From an uncultured Collinsella sp. (GTDB lineage Bacteria; Actinomycetota; Coriobacteriia; Coriobacteriales; Coriobacteriaceae), in contig CAAEUX010000003.1 in NCBI GenBank assembly GCA_900759335.1, positions 1 to 47,449 of the forward strand: a stretch of DNA of 47,449 nt, in the 5' to 3' direction. Under the pieces are notes generated by a model that searched no databases, had not been told where the DNA came from, and worked only from the letters and a program-made list of their open reading frames with translations. This document shows positions 39,305 through 47,449 of this stretch, piece by piece; the first letter of the stretch is position 1, and the number at the start of each line of letters is the position of its first letter. The translations under genes and the position numbers were made by a program.

Positions 39305-40654
39305 CTACTCCACAACATGGCCGATAAGCTCATAGCAGAAGCTATCGGTAAACTCGACAGTCAGAATATCGCCCACGGACGCCTCGCTGGCGTCCAAGTG
39401 GACCGCGCCATCGGAATCGGGCGCCTGGAACCAGGCATGGCCGATCAGCTCGGCGCCGTCCTCGGTTTCTTCGATACCGTCGACGATCACCTGGGCGCGA
39501 TCGCCCACATGTGCGGCGGTGGCGGCAAAACCGAGCGACTCGGCTAGGTCCATGGCCTCCTGGGCACGCTCAAGCTTAACCTCCTCATCGACCTGACCCT
39601 CCATCTTAGCGGCCAGGCTGCCCTCCTCCTGCGAGTAGGCAAAGACGCTCGTGTAGTCAAAGCCGACGGTGTCCATAAAGTCGATAAGGTCGCGGAACTC
39701 GTCGTCGGTCTCGGTCGGGAAGCCGACCATGGCCGTGGAACGGATCACGATGCCGGGGATACGCTCACGCAGATCGCGGAACAGGTCCTCGAGCTCCTGG
39801 CGCGAACCAGAACGGCGCATAGCCTTGAGGATGCGCGCGTCGCAGTGCTGAACGGGGATATCGATATAGGGCAGCACCTCGGGCGTATCGCGAATCGTAT
39901 CGATAAGCTCGTCGGTCATGCCCTCGGGCTGCAGATAGAGCACGCGGACCCAGACGTTGTGCGGGCGCACGGCCTCGGCGACGGCACGCAGCAGCTGCGC
40001 CAGATTGCTCGGCGAGCCATCGGCGACGTCCTCGTCGGCAAAGTCGGTACCCCAGATGCCCGTGTCCTGGCCGATCAGCACGATCTCGCGCACACCGCCG
40101 GCAACCAGGTCGCGCACCTCGGAGATGATGCTCTCGGCATTGCGCGAATGATAGCGGCCGCGGATGTAGGGAATCATGCAGAAGCTGCAAAAACGATTGC
40201 AGCCATCGGAAATCTTGACGTAGGCAACCGCACCCTCGACGGTACGCTTGACCTGCGGGATATAGGCTGCAATCTCACGCTCGACACCCAGCACGCCATC
40301 GATGACCGCCACGATGCCGTCTTCCTCGTCGGCCTTCACAAAGGCAGCGACCTCGGGCAGCTCGTCAGGCAGGTCATCGCCATAGCGCGACGGCACGCAG
40401 CCGCACATGACGATGGGGCAAGAACGAACGCCGTCCTGAACCTCATTGGCGAGCTCGAGCGTGGTCTCGATGCTCTCGGACGTTGCGGAGGCGAGGAACG
40501 AGCAAGTATTGACGATGGCGATATCGGCATCCTGCGGGTCGAATGCCTCCTCGTAGCCCGCGGCGGTCAAAAGAGAACGCATGCGGTCGGTGTCAACCTC
40601 GTTCTTAGCGCACCCGAGGGTGATGTAGAGCACGGAGCCCAACGGTGTATCCAT
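39305..40654 (-). CDS. rimO: ribosomal protein S12 methylthiotransferase RimO
   Basis: This radical SAM enzyme methylthiolates an Asp of ribosomal protein S12. The 449-residue protein has three N-terminal cluster Cys (TLGCAKNEVD, NTCSFLASA, MCGCVPSRYGDDL), the radical SAM motif CNRFCSFC followed by IPYIRGRYHSR, and a TRAM domain at the C terminus. The CAKNEVD and FGRYGDDL-like motifs separate it from MiaB. It is placed between yajQ and pgsA; in several Gram-positive genomes rimO also lies just before pgsA. Confidence 0.95.
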   Translation of the reverse strand: MDTPLGSVLYITLGCAKNEVDTDRMRSLLTAAGYEEAFDPQDADIAIVNTCSFLASATSESIETTLELANEVQDGVRSCPIVMCGCVPSRYGDDLPDELPEVAAFVKADEEDGIVAVIDGVLGVEREIAAYIPQVKRTVEGAVAYVKISDGCNRFCSFCMIPYIRGRYHSRNAESIISEVRDLVAGGVREIVLIGQDTGIWGTDFADEDVADGSPSNLAQLLRAVAEAVRPHNVWVRVLYLQPEGMTDELIDTIRDTPEVLPYIDIPVQHCDARILKAMRRSGSRQELEDLFRDLRERIPGIVIRSTAMVGFPTETDDEFRDLIDFMDTVGFDYTSVFAYSQEEGSLAAKMEGQVDEEVKLERAQEAMDLAESLGFAATAAHVGDRAQVIVDGIEETEDGAELIGHAWFQAPDSDGAVHLDASEASVGDILTVEFTDSFCYELIGHVVE

Positions 40655-40681
40655 GTTGGAGAGCAGTCCTTTCGATTGATA

Positions 40682-41179
40682 TTAGCGGTAGTTGGTGAAC
40701 TGCAGCGGCTGGCCGTAGTCCTGGTCGCGCAGGAACTGGATCACGGTCTGCAACGCGTCCTTCGAAGCAGAGGAAACACGCAGCTTGTCGGCCTCGATGG
40801 TCACCTTGACTTTGAGCTTTTGGTCCTTGATGTCCTTGTTGATCTTCTTGGCGGTCGCCTGGTCGATACCCTCGACGATATGGCCGAGCACGCGCACGGT
40901 ACCGCCCGATGCCGCCTGCGGAGCATCCCACGAGACAGCCTTGAGGTCAATGCCGCGCTTGATGAGCTTGGAGCTCAGCACGTCGACAATCTGCTTGGAG
41001 ACAAAGTCGGCCGGGGCGTTGATCGTAAAGAGCTTGTCGCCCTTCGAAAGCTCGATCGTGGCGCCGGAATCCTTAAGGTCATAGCGCTGGGAAATCTCGC
41101 GCGTGGTCTGCTGGAAGGCGTTGTCGACCTCTTGCATGTTGACCTCGGACACGACGTCGAAGCTGGAATCTTTAGCCAT
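40682..41179 (-). CDS. YajQ family (DUF520) nucleotide-binding protein
   Basis: The 165-residue protein matches YajQ: DSSFDVVSEVNMQEVDNAFQQTTREISQRYDLK at the start and the conserved GIDQATAKKINKDIKDQKLKVKVTIE and VSSASKDALQTVI stretches. YajQ proteins bind nucleotides, and a Xanthomonas member binds cyclic di-GMP; activity is not predictable for this one. A good GAAAGGA lies before the ATG. Its position between a RodZ-like gene and rimO is not one I can relate to function. Confidence 0.94.
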   Translation of the reverse strand: MAKDSSFDVVSEVNMQEVDNAFQQTTREISQRYDLKDSGATIELSKGDKLFTINAPADFVSKQIVDVLSSKLIKRGIDLKAVSWDAPQAASGGTVRVLGHIVEGIDQATAKKINKDIKDQKLKVKVTIEADKLRVSSASKDALQTVIQFLRDQDYGQPLQFTNYR

Positions 41180-41205
41180 GATGTTTCCTTTCGCGTACGA
41201 GCGGC

Positions 41206-42699
41206 CTAGTAGCTATCGTACGAATTGTCGGTAGAATCGGTGGGTGTCTGACCGTCAGTTGCGGTATCGGCGCCATCCGTGGACTGGGCATCGGTACCGT
41301 CGGTGGTATCGGTACCATCAGAACTTTCACCATTCTCGGAATCAGACGTCTCCTTCTTGGGAACGGTGATCGTCACACGCGCCACGCCCGAGGTCTTGGT
41401 ATCGTAACGGACCTTTTCACCGTTCTTGGTAACGGTGACATCGGAAGGCTTGGACGTGGTGATCTCGATCGAGGACTCGGGCGTGTACTCCTGCTCAAAG
41501 GGGCCAGTCGCCTGGGCGCCATAGACCGACTTGCCGTCGACCTTGACCTCAATCCACGCGGTCTTTCCCTTGGCAACGGAGACTTTGACCTTCGTGACCG
41601 CGTTCTCTTCCTTCTTTGCCGTCGTCTTGGTAGCGTCCGAATCAGTCGACTCATCCGTCGCCTCATCGGTGTCTTCGTCCTCGTCGACCGTTTCGGTCTT
41701 CTTAGAAGACTTCTTGGTCGTCGTCTTGGTAGCAGCGGGCGTCTCGGGCGTGTTCTCGGGCGCCGAAGATGCGCAGCCGCGCAGAAGCACCACGATGAGC
41801 ACAATCAGCAGCAACACCACGGCACCGATGCCGGCGTAGACGATACGTGGATCGAGCCCGTTGTTTTGAGGAGTACGTGATCCGCCGCGTCCACGACTGG
41901 AACTGTTGCGGCCGCCTCCCTGAGGCATACGACCACGATTGCTATCGGAACGGCCGCGATAGCCACCCTGGCCCTGAAGGCTGCGCTGACCCGAGCGGGG
42001 CGCAAGTTCACCGCGGCCTTGATAGCCACGCTGGCCCGAACGCGGAGCCGAAGAGCGCTGGCCATACGGCTGTGATTGAGAGCGAAGACGCGGCGTCACC
42101 TGCGTGGTATCGGCATCCGCATAGCCACCGCGAGAGCGTCCCATAGAGACACCACGGTAACCGCGATCGGAATAGCCGCCGTCGCCGTAGCCGGCACGAG
42201 GGTCACGCGCCACGCCGCGAGCAGCGGGAAGTGCACGGTCCTCGGGCATCGGCGTACTGCGGAACCGGTCACGCTGTGAGCGAATCTCCTCGCCCGAACC
42301 CGTCTCAGTAATATAACCGGCCTGCTGAGGACGCTGTCCATAGCGAGTCGAACGACCGCCCTGAACCATCAGGAAGCGCCCGTTATCGACCGAGGAACGC
42401 GAATTGACGTAGCCGGCGGCATCCTGAAAACGACCGCCCTGCTGCGACGTCTCGCGTTCGTATGCCATCAGGTCGTCAAAGTAGGCATTGACGACCTCGC
42501 GCGGATTGAGGCCCAAAAAGCGAGCATAGCTCGAAATCATGCCCTGCGCATAGCCGCGCGGCGGCATCGAAGCAAAGTTACCGGTCTCGAAAAACTCGAT
42601 GATCTGCGGCCTGATTTTGATGGTGTTGGCGACCTGCTGAATGGAAAGGCCCATTCGGCGACGCTGCTCGAGCAGCATGTCACCAAAGCGTGCAGCCAT
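41206..42699 (-). CDS. RodZ-like protein with RG-rich cytoplasmic region
   Basis: The 497-residue protein has an N-terminal HTH of the RodZ type (residues 5-75, with LLEQRRRMGLSIQQVA and GYAQGMISSYARFLGL). A disordered Arg/Gly/Ser/Gln-rich region spans about 95-275, then one membrane helix (about 283-306), an acidic Thr/Ser/Lys stalk, a DUF4115-like domain (about 365-445) and a Ser/Thr/Asp/Gly-rich tail. RodZ links MreB to the wall-elongation machinery. The RG-rich region is unusual. Its ATG overlaps the ftsK stop (TGATG). The ftsK-rodZ-pgsA order resembles Bacillus spoIIIE-ymfM-pgsA, supporting the RodZ assignment. Confidence 0.87.
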   Translation of the reverse strand: MAARFGDMLLEQRRRMGLSIQQVANTIKIRPQIIEFFETGNFASMPPRGYAQGMISSYARFLGLNPREVVNAYFDDLMAYERETSQQGGRFQDAAGYVNSRSSVDNGRFLMVQGGRSTRYGQRPQQAGYITETGSGEEIRSQRDRFRSTPMPEDRALPAARGVARDPRAGYGDGGYSDRGYRGVSMGRSRGGYADADTTQVTPRLRSQSQPYGQRSSAPRSGQRGYQGRGELAPRSGQRSLQGQGGYRGRSDSNRGRMPQGGGRNSSSRGRGGSRTPQNNGLDPRIVYAGIGAVVLLLIVLIVVLLRGCASSAPENTPETPAATKTTTKKSSKKTETVDEDEDTDEATDESTDSDATKTTAKKEENAVTKVKVSVAKGKTAWIEVKVDGKSVYGAQATGPFEQEYTPESSIEITTSKPSDVTVTKNGEKVRYDTKTSGVARVTITVPKKETSDSENGESSDGTDTTDGTDAQSTDGADTATDGQTPTDSTDNSYDSY

Positions 42700-45479
42700 C
42701 AGAATCCTCCAAACTCACGATCTTCACGTGCCATCTCGGCGTCGACAGATTCCAGCGCGGCAAGCCCCTCCTCGTCCAGCAGGACCTCGCGCGGCTTGGA
42801 ACCGTCGGGCGGGCCGACGACACCCTTTTCTTCCAGCATATCCATAATACGCCCGGCACGCGCATAGCCAACCTTCAGGCGGCGTTGCAGGCCAGATGTG
42901 GAGCCAAGCTGCGAATCCACCACAATATGGGCGGCTTCCCAGATGAGCGGATCATCGTCTTGCGGCTCGGCGACTCCGGTACGGACAATGCCGCCGCCAC
43001 ACGCCATGGACATGGAAGCGGGCGCCACGGCAGACAGGATCTCCTCGTGGTAGTCGGGCTCGCTCTGCGACTTGACGAACTCGACAATCTCGTTGATTTC
43101 GTCATCCGAGACAAAGCAGCCCTGGATACGGCGGGGCTTGCCCCAGTCGACCTTGGAGAACAGCATGTCGCCCAAACCGGTGAGCTTTTCGGCACCCATC
43201 TGGTCGATGATGACGCGCGAGTCGATGCCCGTGGCGACGTTAAAGGCGATGCGGTTGGTGATGTTGGCCTTGATGAGGCCCGTCACCACATTGGAACTGG
43301 GGCGCTGCGTGGCCACGATAAGATGAATACCGGCGGCACGGCCCAGCTGGGCGATACGCACGATCGAGGCCTCGACATCCTTACCGGCGACCATCATCAG
43401 GTCCGAGAGCTCGTCAATGATGATGACCAGGTAGGGCATCTTTTGCGGCGGGTTGTCGTAATGCTCAAACTCGCCGGCGGCCTGCTTTTCGTTATAGGTC
43501 GAAATCTTACGAACGTTAAGGCGCTCGAAGACCTTCAGGCGACGCTCCATCTCGGACACGGCCCATTGCAGAGCGCTCGCGGCCTGCTTGGGCTCGGTCA
43601 CTACAGGCACGTAAAGATGCGGCAGACCGTTATAGCCCGCAAGCTCGACGCGCTTGGGATCGACCATGATCAGGCGAACGTCCTCGGGAAGGGCGCGCAT
43701 GAGCAGAGTCGTGATGATGGAGTTGATCATGACCGACTTACCGGAACCCGTGGTACCGGCGATCAGCAGGTGGGGCATCTTGGCAAGGTCGGCGACGACC
43801 GGCGTGCCCTCGGCATCGCGCCCGATTGCGAGCTCAAGCGGACCGCCCTTCACATAGGGCAGCACGTCGCCCAGGTTGACGTTCTGGCGCTTGCGATTGG
43901 GGATCTCGATGCCCACGAGCGAGGTGCCGGGGATCGGGGCAAAGATACGCACCGACTGGGCAGCGAGCGAAAGCGCGATATCGTCCTCGAGGCTCGAGAT
44001 CTTGCTCACGCGCTCGCCCTCGCCAGGTTGCAGCTTAAAGGTCGTCACCGTGGGGCCGGCGATCCAGCCGACCACGCGGGCACTGCGGCCAAACTCAAGC
44101 AACGTGGACTGAAGCGACTCGGCAGTCTGTTCCAGCTCCTTGTCAGAAGACGCGGAGGACGCCGACTGCGGGTTGGCATGCAGGATTTCGAGTGGCGGAA
44201 GCTTAAGGCCATCCTCTTCTTCGCCCTCGTTATCCGCGGGGGCATTGACCGCTCCCCCATCGCTAGAAGTAGGAGCCTCGGCAGCGCCCGCGACAGCCGT
44301 ATCGGCAACCTTGGGATGCTTCAAGAAGTCGGGAATCTGCGGAGCTGCCGAAACAGGATTCACGGCAAACGGCGGCTCGGACTCGTCAATCTTATCGGGG
44401 TCGTCTTCCATCGAAAGCTGGCCGGTTACCTGGTCGCGCTTTGCATGGCGACGCGGCAGCAAAGTTGTCTTTGCGGTCTCAATCGGAGCCTCGTCGTCCC
44501 CGTCATCGCCCTCGGTAAGCTCAATCTCGCTATCGGACCAGGACGGGTCGGGCTCGCTCGTATTGAGCTTAGGCGCAGCCTTGCCCTTCTTGGCATGGCG
44601 ACGCGGCAGCAGCGTCGTCTTAGCGCGCTCGGCCTCCACGGCATCGGATACGTCGACAAACGGATTCTCGTCCTCGTCGTCATCGTCCAAAACCGGGTCC
44701 ACATCGTTGCCCATAACCGTGGTCACGGCAGCATCGGAGCCCTTTTGACGAAGAATGCTCAGGTGCGGACGGGCAACGCCGGGCACCGACAGGGCTTCGT
44801 CGTCACCCCACGGGCTCGCGTTAACATCGGCACGACGGCGCTCGGCAAAATCGGCCGCACGATCGCGGGCAGAGCGCAGCACGCCACCCACCGAAAAGCC
44901 AATGATGACAAAACCAACGACGGCCAGACCCAACAGGACCACCATCGCGATAGGCTTACCCAGGGCATTCTGCAGCGCACTCGCAATAAACGCACCGATG
45001 TAGCCACCCGAGGCGGACAGATTTTGCGGCGTGAACATAAGGTCACACGAGTCGCTCGTACCCGGCACCATCAGCGAAAGAATGGAGACGACGGCGATAA
45101 AGACCACGGCTCCGCCCGCGACCGAGCGAATGTTGAGCGGCGAGTCCTCGCCTAAAAAGAGCGTAGCGGCAAACAGCAAAATGACGATCGGCAGCACGTA
45201 GGCACCCAGACCAAAGCCCAGGTGGTAGAAACCGGCAACCGCAGCCGTAACGGGTGCGGTCGCCGGCGAAATCACGGCAATGAAGGACGCAATCGCCAAA
45301 ACGGCGATGACCACGCCGGCGATATCGCGGTTGGCCGAGGGCTCGACCAGCGGCTCAAAATCGTCGAAGTCGGCCTCGTGGCCCTTATTGGCACGAAGAT
45401 GGGAACCGGCACCCTTAGCAGATGCCGGTTGGTTATTGGCCTTATTACCTTTGGCGTTTTGTGCAGATCCGCGCGCCAA
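42699..45479 (-). CDS. ftsK: DNA translocase FtsK/SpoIIIE
   Basis: This septal DNA pump clears chromosomes from the division plane. The 926-residue protein has about four N-terminal membrane helices (residues 50-195). An acidic linker follows (about 200-440), containing AKTTLLPRRHAK twice 50 residues apart. The motor domain has Walker A GTTGSGKSVMI and Walker B YLVIIIDELSDLMMV, and the C-terminal gamma winged helix LQRRLKVGYARAGRIMDMLE binds KOPS-like sites. The start codon is TTG at 45479, 1 base after the rnj stop, with GGAGG 6 bases upstream inside the end of rnj. An in-frame ATG does not occur near. Translational coupling to rnj is likely. Confidence 0.95.
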   Translation of the reverse strand: MARGSAQNAKGNKANNQPASAKGAGSHLRANKGHEADFDDFEPLVEPSANRDIAGVVIAVLAIASFIAVISPATAPVTAAVAGFYHLGFGLGAYVLPIVILLFAATLFLGEDSPLNIRSVAGGAVVFIAVVSILSLMVPGTSDSCDLMFTPQNLSASGGYIGAFIASALQNALGKPIAMVVLLGLAVVGFVIIGFSVGGVLRSARDRAADFAERRRADVNASPWGDDEALSVPGVARPHLSILRQKGSDAAVTTVMGNDVDPVLDDDDEDENPFVDVSDAVEAERAKTTLLPRRHAKKGKAAPKLNTSEPDPSWSDSEIELTEGDDGDDEAPIETAKTTLLPRRHAKRDQVTGQLSMEDDPDKIDESEPPFAVNPVSAAPQIPDFLKHPKVADTAVAGAAEAPTSSDGGAVNAPADNEGEEEDGLKLPPLEILHANPQSASSASSDKELEQTAESLQSTLLEFGRSARVVGWIAGPTVTTFKLQPGEGERVSKISSLEDDIALSLAAQSVRIFAPIPGTSLVGIEIPNRKRQNVNLGDVLPYVKGGPLELAIGRDAEGTPVVADLAKMPHLLIAGTTGSGKSVMINSIITTLLMRALPEDVRLIMVDPKRVELAGYNGLPHLYVPVVTEPKQAASALQWAVSEMERRLKVFERLNVRKISTYNEKQAAGEFEHYDNPPQKMPYLVIIIDELSDLMMVAGKDVEASIVRIAQLGRAAGIHLIVATQRPSSNVVTGLIKANITNRIAFNVATGIDSRVIIDQMGAEKLTGLGDMLFSKVDWGKPRRIQGCFVSDDEINEIVEFVKSQSEPDYHEEILSAVAPASMSMACGGGIVRTGVAEPQDDDPLIWEAAHIVVDSQLGSTSGLQRRLKVGYARAGRIMDMLEEKGVVGPPDGSKPREVLLDEEGLAALESVDAEMAREDREFGGF

Positions 45480-45480
45480 A

Positions 45481-47151
45481 CTAAACCTCCATGACGACCG
45501 GGATGATCATCGGACGGGTGCGCGTACGGCTCCAGATAAAGTTAGAGAGCGAATCGCGCACGGCCTTGCGAATGGCATCGGAACCGCTGCTGGTAAAGCT
45601 AAACTTACCCTTCTCGATCGTCTTCATAATGGATGCGGAGGCATCCTCGGAGAACTGGTCGTCGATGGCAAACGAGACGCCGCGACCCGAGAACTCGATG
45701 GCCTCGATCTTCTTGTGCTTGAGCGAGACGATGGCAACAGCGGTAACCATACCGTCGTTGGCGAGCTTCTGACGATCGCGCAGGACGATGGGGTCGGTAT
45801 CGCCGATACGCAGGCCGTCGACGTAGACGACGCCGGACTCGACGGGCGTACCGCGTTTGACGATACCGCCGCGCATCTCGAGCGTGTCGCCGTTATCGAG
45901 GATAAAGATATGATCGTCCTTGATGCCCATCTTGCGAGCCAGCTGGGCATGGGCGCGCAGATGCACGGCCTCACCGTGAACCGGCATAAAGTACGTGGGC
46001 TTGGCCATGGCCATCAGGAGCTTAAGCTCCTCCTGGCTGCCGTGGCCCGAGACGTGAACAAGAGCGCGGTTCTTATCCCACACGTCGCAGCCGAGCTTGG
46101 CCAGGCTGTTGACGACCTGCTGGACGGCTTTCTCGTTGCCGGGAACGGGAGTTGCCGAGAGGATGACGGTATCGCCCTCGTGGATGGAGAGCGTCTTGTG
46201 CTCGCCGTTGGCCATGCGGGACAGGGCCGACAGCGGCTCGCCCTGCGAACCAGTGCACATGACGACGATCTTGTCGTCAGGCAGGTTATCGATATCGAAG
46301 GCATCGATAATATCGGCATCGTCGATGTTGAGGTAGCCCAGCTCGCGCGCGACGCGGGTGTTGGTGAGCATAGAGCGACCGGTCACAACGACCTTACGGC
46401 CGCACTTGCGGGCGGCATCGCAGATCTGCTGCAGACGATGGATGTGGCTCGAGAACGACGCGACGAACACGCGACCCGGGGCATTCTTGATGGCGTGCAA
46501 CAGGTTGGGACCAACCTCGGCCTCGGACTTGGTAAAGCCGGGAACCGTGGCATTGGTGGAGTCGGAAAGCAGCAGGTCGATGCCCTGCTTGGCAAAGCGG
46601 CTGATAGCGGCATAGTCGGGCGTGACGCCGTCGATGGGGGTCTGGTCGAGCTTAAAGTCGCCGGTATGCATAACGGTGCCCTGATTGGTGCGGATGAACA
46701 CGCCCAGAGCGCCGGGGATGGAGTGCGTCATCGAGAAGAAGTCGAGCGAGATGCCGCCGAGGTTGACATGGCTGCCGCCCTTGACCTCGCGGAACTTGGG
46801 TGCGCGAATGCGGAACTCAGAAAGCTTGCCCTCGATAAAGCCAAGTGTCAGCTTACTCGAGAAGATGGGCACCTTGTTGTTGAGGTCCTGCAGCAGATAC
46901 GGAAGCGAACCGGTGTGGTCCTCGTGGCCGTGGGTGACAACGATACCGCGGAGTTTCTCCTCGTTCTCCAAAACATAGGTGTAGTCGGGAAGTACCAGAT
47001 CGATACCGGGCTGGGAGTCATCCGGGAACATGAGACCGGCATCGACGAGCACCATGTCGTCGCCGCACTCGAAGACCGTCATGTTCTTGCCGATGCCGTC
47101 AAGGCCGCCGAGCGGGATGATCTTCAAGGGAGATGATTTTTTAGCTGCCAT
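45481..47151 (-). CDS. rnj: ribonuclease J
   Basis: This metallo-beta-lactamase/beta-CASP enzyme has endonuclease and 5'-3' exonuclease activity in RNA decay and maturation. The 556-residue protein has the metal motif HGHEDH, further His/Asp ligands (MTHSIPGALG; HTGDFKLDQTP; SGHGSQEELK), and the beta-CASP region with MCTGSQGEPLSAL. The C-terminal domain is complete. The ATG at 47151 agrees with where family members start (KIIPLGGLDGIGKN at residue 10), though AAAGGA lies about 14 bases upstream, a long spacing. rnj-ftsK adjacency is shared with Bacillus and Mycobacterium. Confidence 0.96.
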   Translation of the reverse strand: MAAKKSSPLKIIPLGGLDGIGKNMTVFECGDDMVLVDAGLMFPDDSQPGIDLVLPDYTYVLENEEKLRGIVVTHGHEDHTGSLPYLLQDLNNKVPIFSSKLTLGFIEGKLSEFRIRAPKFREVKGGSHVNLGGISLDFFSMTHSIPGALGVFIRTNQGTVMHTGDFKLDQTPIDGVTPDYAAISRFAKQGIDLLLSDSTNATVPGFTKSEAEVGPNLLHAIKNAPGRVFVASFSSHIHRLQQICDAARKCGRKVVVTGRSMLTNTRVARELGYLNIDDADIIDAFDIDNLPDDKIVVMCTGSQGEPLSALSRMANGEHKTLSIHEGDTVILSATPVPGNEKAVQQVVNSLAKLGCDVWDKNRALVHVSGHGSQEELKLLMAMAKPTYFMPVHGEAVHLRAHAQLARKMGIKDDHIFILDNGDTLEMRGGIVKRGTPVESGVVYVDGLRIGDTDPIVLRDRQKLANDGMVTAVAIVSLKHKKIEAIEFSGRGVSFAIDDQFSEDASASIMKTIEKGKFSFTSSGSDAIRKAVRDSLSNFIWSRTRTRPMIIPVVMEV

Positions 47152-47449
47152 AGGTGAGTGTTGTTTCCTTTCTTCGAAACGGGTCTGGAACAACCGACGG
47201 GGCGCTTCTGGCAAACCGACCGCCGGGAACGTACAAACATGCATCACAGAGTCGACGCAGTAACCACAGTATGATACCCATTTGCACAACAACAGACCAC
47301 CCATGCATCAAAGCCCCATCTGAACTGGTCCATCCCGCCGGTCTGGGGCCATCGGGGGCCGGGGCGGGTTAAGTTTGCTGCTCTACAGTCCTGCGCAAGA
47401 CGGAAAGCACATTAAGTGCTTTCCTTTGCGTGCGGAACTCGCGACAAAC
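47152..47449. other. gene-free window end upstream of rnj
   Basis: No credible gene is seen. The - strand presumably carries the rnj promoter, but I find no convincing -35/-10 pair; a TATCAT on the - strand near 47270-47275 is a weak candidate. A GC-rich patch (47341-47370) and a hairpin (47402-47424) lie near the end. Confidence 0.6.
47402..47424. terminator. hairpin near window end, possible terminator
   Basis: GGAAAGCAC and GTGCTTTCC form a perfect 9-bp stem with loop ATTAA, followed by TTTG on the + strand. It may end a gene beyond the window; direction is uncertain. Confidence 0.5.

Noticed and set aside
38168..39547. Long + strand open frame opposite cinA and pgsA
   Set aside because: The translation is Arg/His-rich without a domain and covers two well-supported - strand genes.
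42690..45155. Long + strand open frame opposite ftsK (821 codons)
   Set aside because: It mirrors the codon bias of ftsK, its translation has no recognisable domain, and ftsK itself is complete with all expected motifs.

Overview
The window looks like chromosomal core sequence from a Coriobacteriia member (Actinomycetota), most likely Collinsella or a close relative. This is inferred from high GC with C/G-ending codons, SOS boxes of the CGAAC-N4-GTTCG type, and gene orders that match both Mycobacterium (pgsA-like/garA/merR; rnj-ftsK-pgsA-recA-recX-miaB-miaA-hflX-lexA-LysM-nrdR) and Bacillus (pgsA-cinA-recA-rny-x-spoVS-miaB). No prophage, insertion sequence, CRISPR array or plasmid gene is visible.

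Bases 1-17211 (+ strand) hold the end of a tRNA-Ala, a terminator, and then one dense run of co-directional, often overlapping genes. These are an ABC-F ATPase, a small membrane protein, an M50 protease, scpA-scpB-rluB, cmk-plsC-ispH, a PDZ/radical-SAM DUF512 protein, der, plsY-gpsA, rpe, a cysteine desulfurase, a Nif3-like protein, a coiled-coil/zinc-ribbon protein and coaBC. The genes cover chromosome segregation, ribosome assembly, phospholipid and isoprenoid precursors, Fe-S supply and CoA synthesis.

Bases 17212-22520 hold a tRNA-Pro with promoter and terminator, a dyad element, a CDP-alcohol phosphatidyltransferase, a GarA-like FHA protein followed by its MerR partner, apt, a secreted NlpC/P60 hydrolase and a DegV lipid-binding protein.

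Bases 22521-27600 are the least ordinary part. A DUF1836 regulator converges on degV, and the two upstream regions share a 16-bp motif. trxB diverges from a diacylglycerol-type glycosyltransferase. A 460-base gap before dut holds two ~105-nt hairpin elements with the same loop core but different, self-complementary arms. nrdR has its start codon inside a 12-bp inverted repeat.

Bases 27600-47151 carry lexA and a membrane acyltransferase-like gene (+) facing a long - strand series: rnj, ftsK, a RodZ-like protein, yajQ, rimO, pgsA, cinA (C-terminal type), recA, recX, rny, a GHKL ATPase, spoVS, miaB, miaA and hflX. SOS boxes lie between lexA and the LysM gene (three) and in the recA promoter (one). 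The region joins RNA decay, tRNA modification, DNA repair, lipid synthesis and cell-shape functions.

The best candidates for something undescribed are the paired hairpin elements (25730-25837 and 26037-26140), the DUF1836/degV shared operator, the rny-GHKL-spoVS trio, the phased CCAAA array upstream of recA, and the RG-rich RodZ-like protein.
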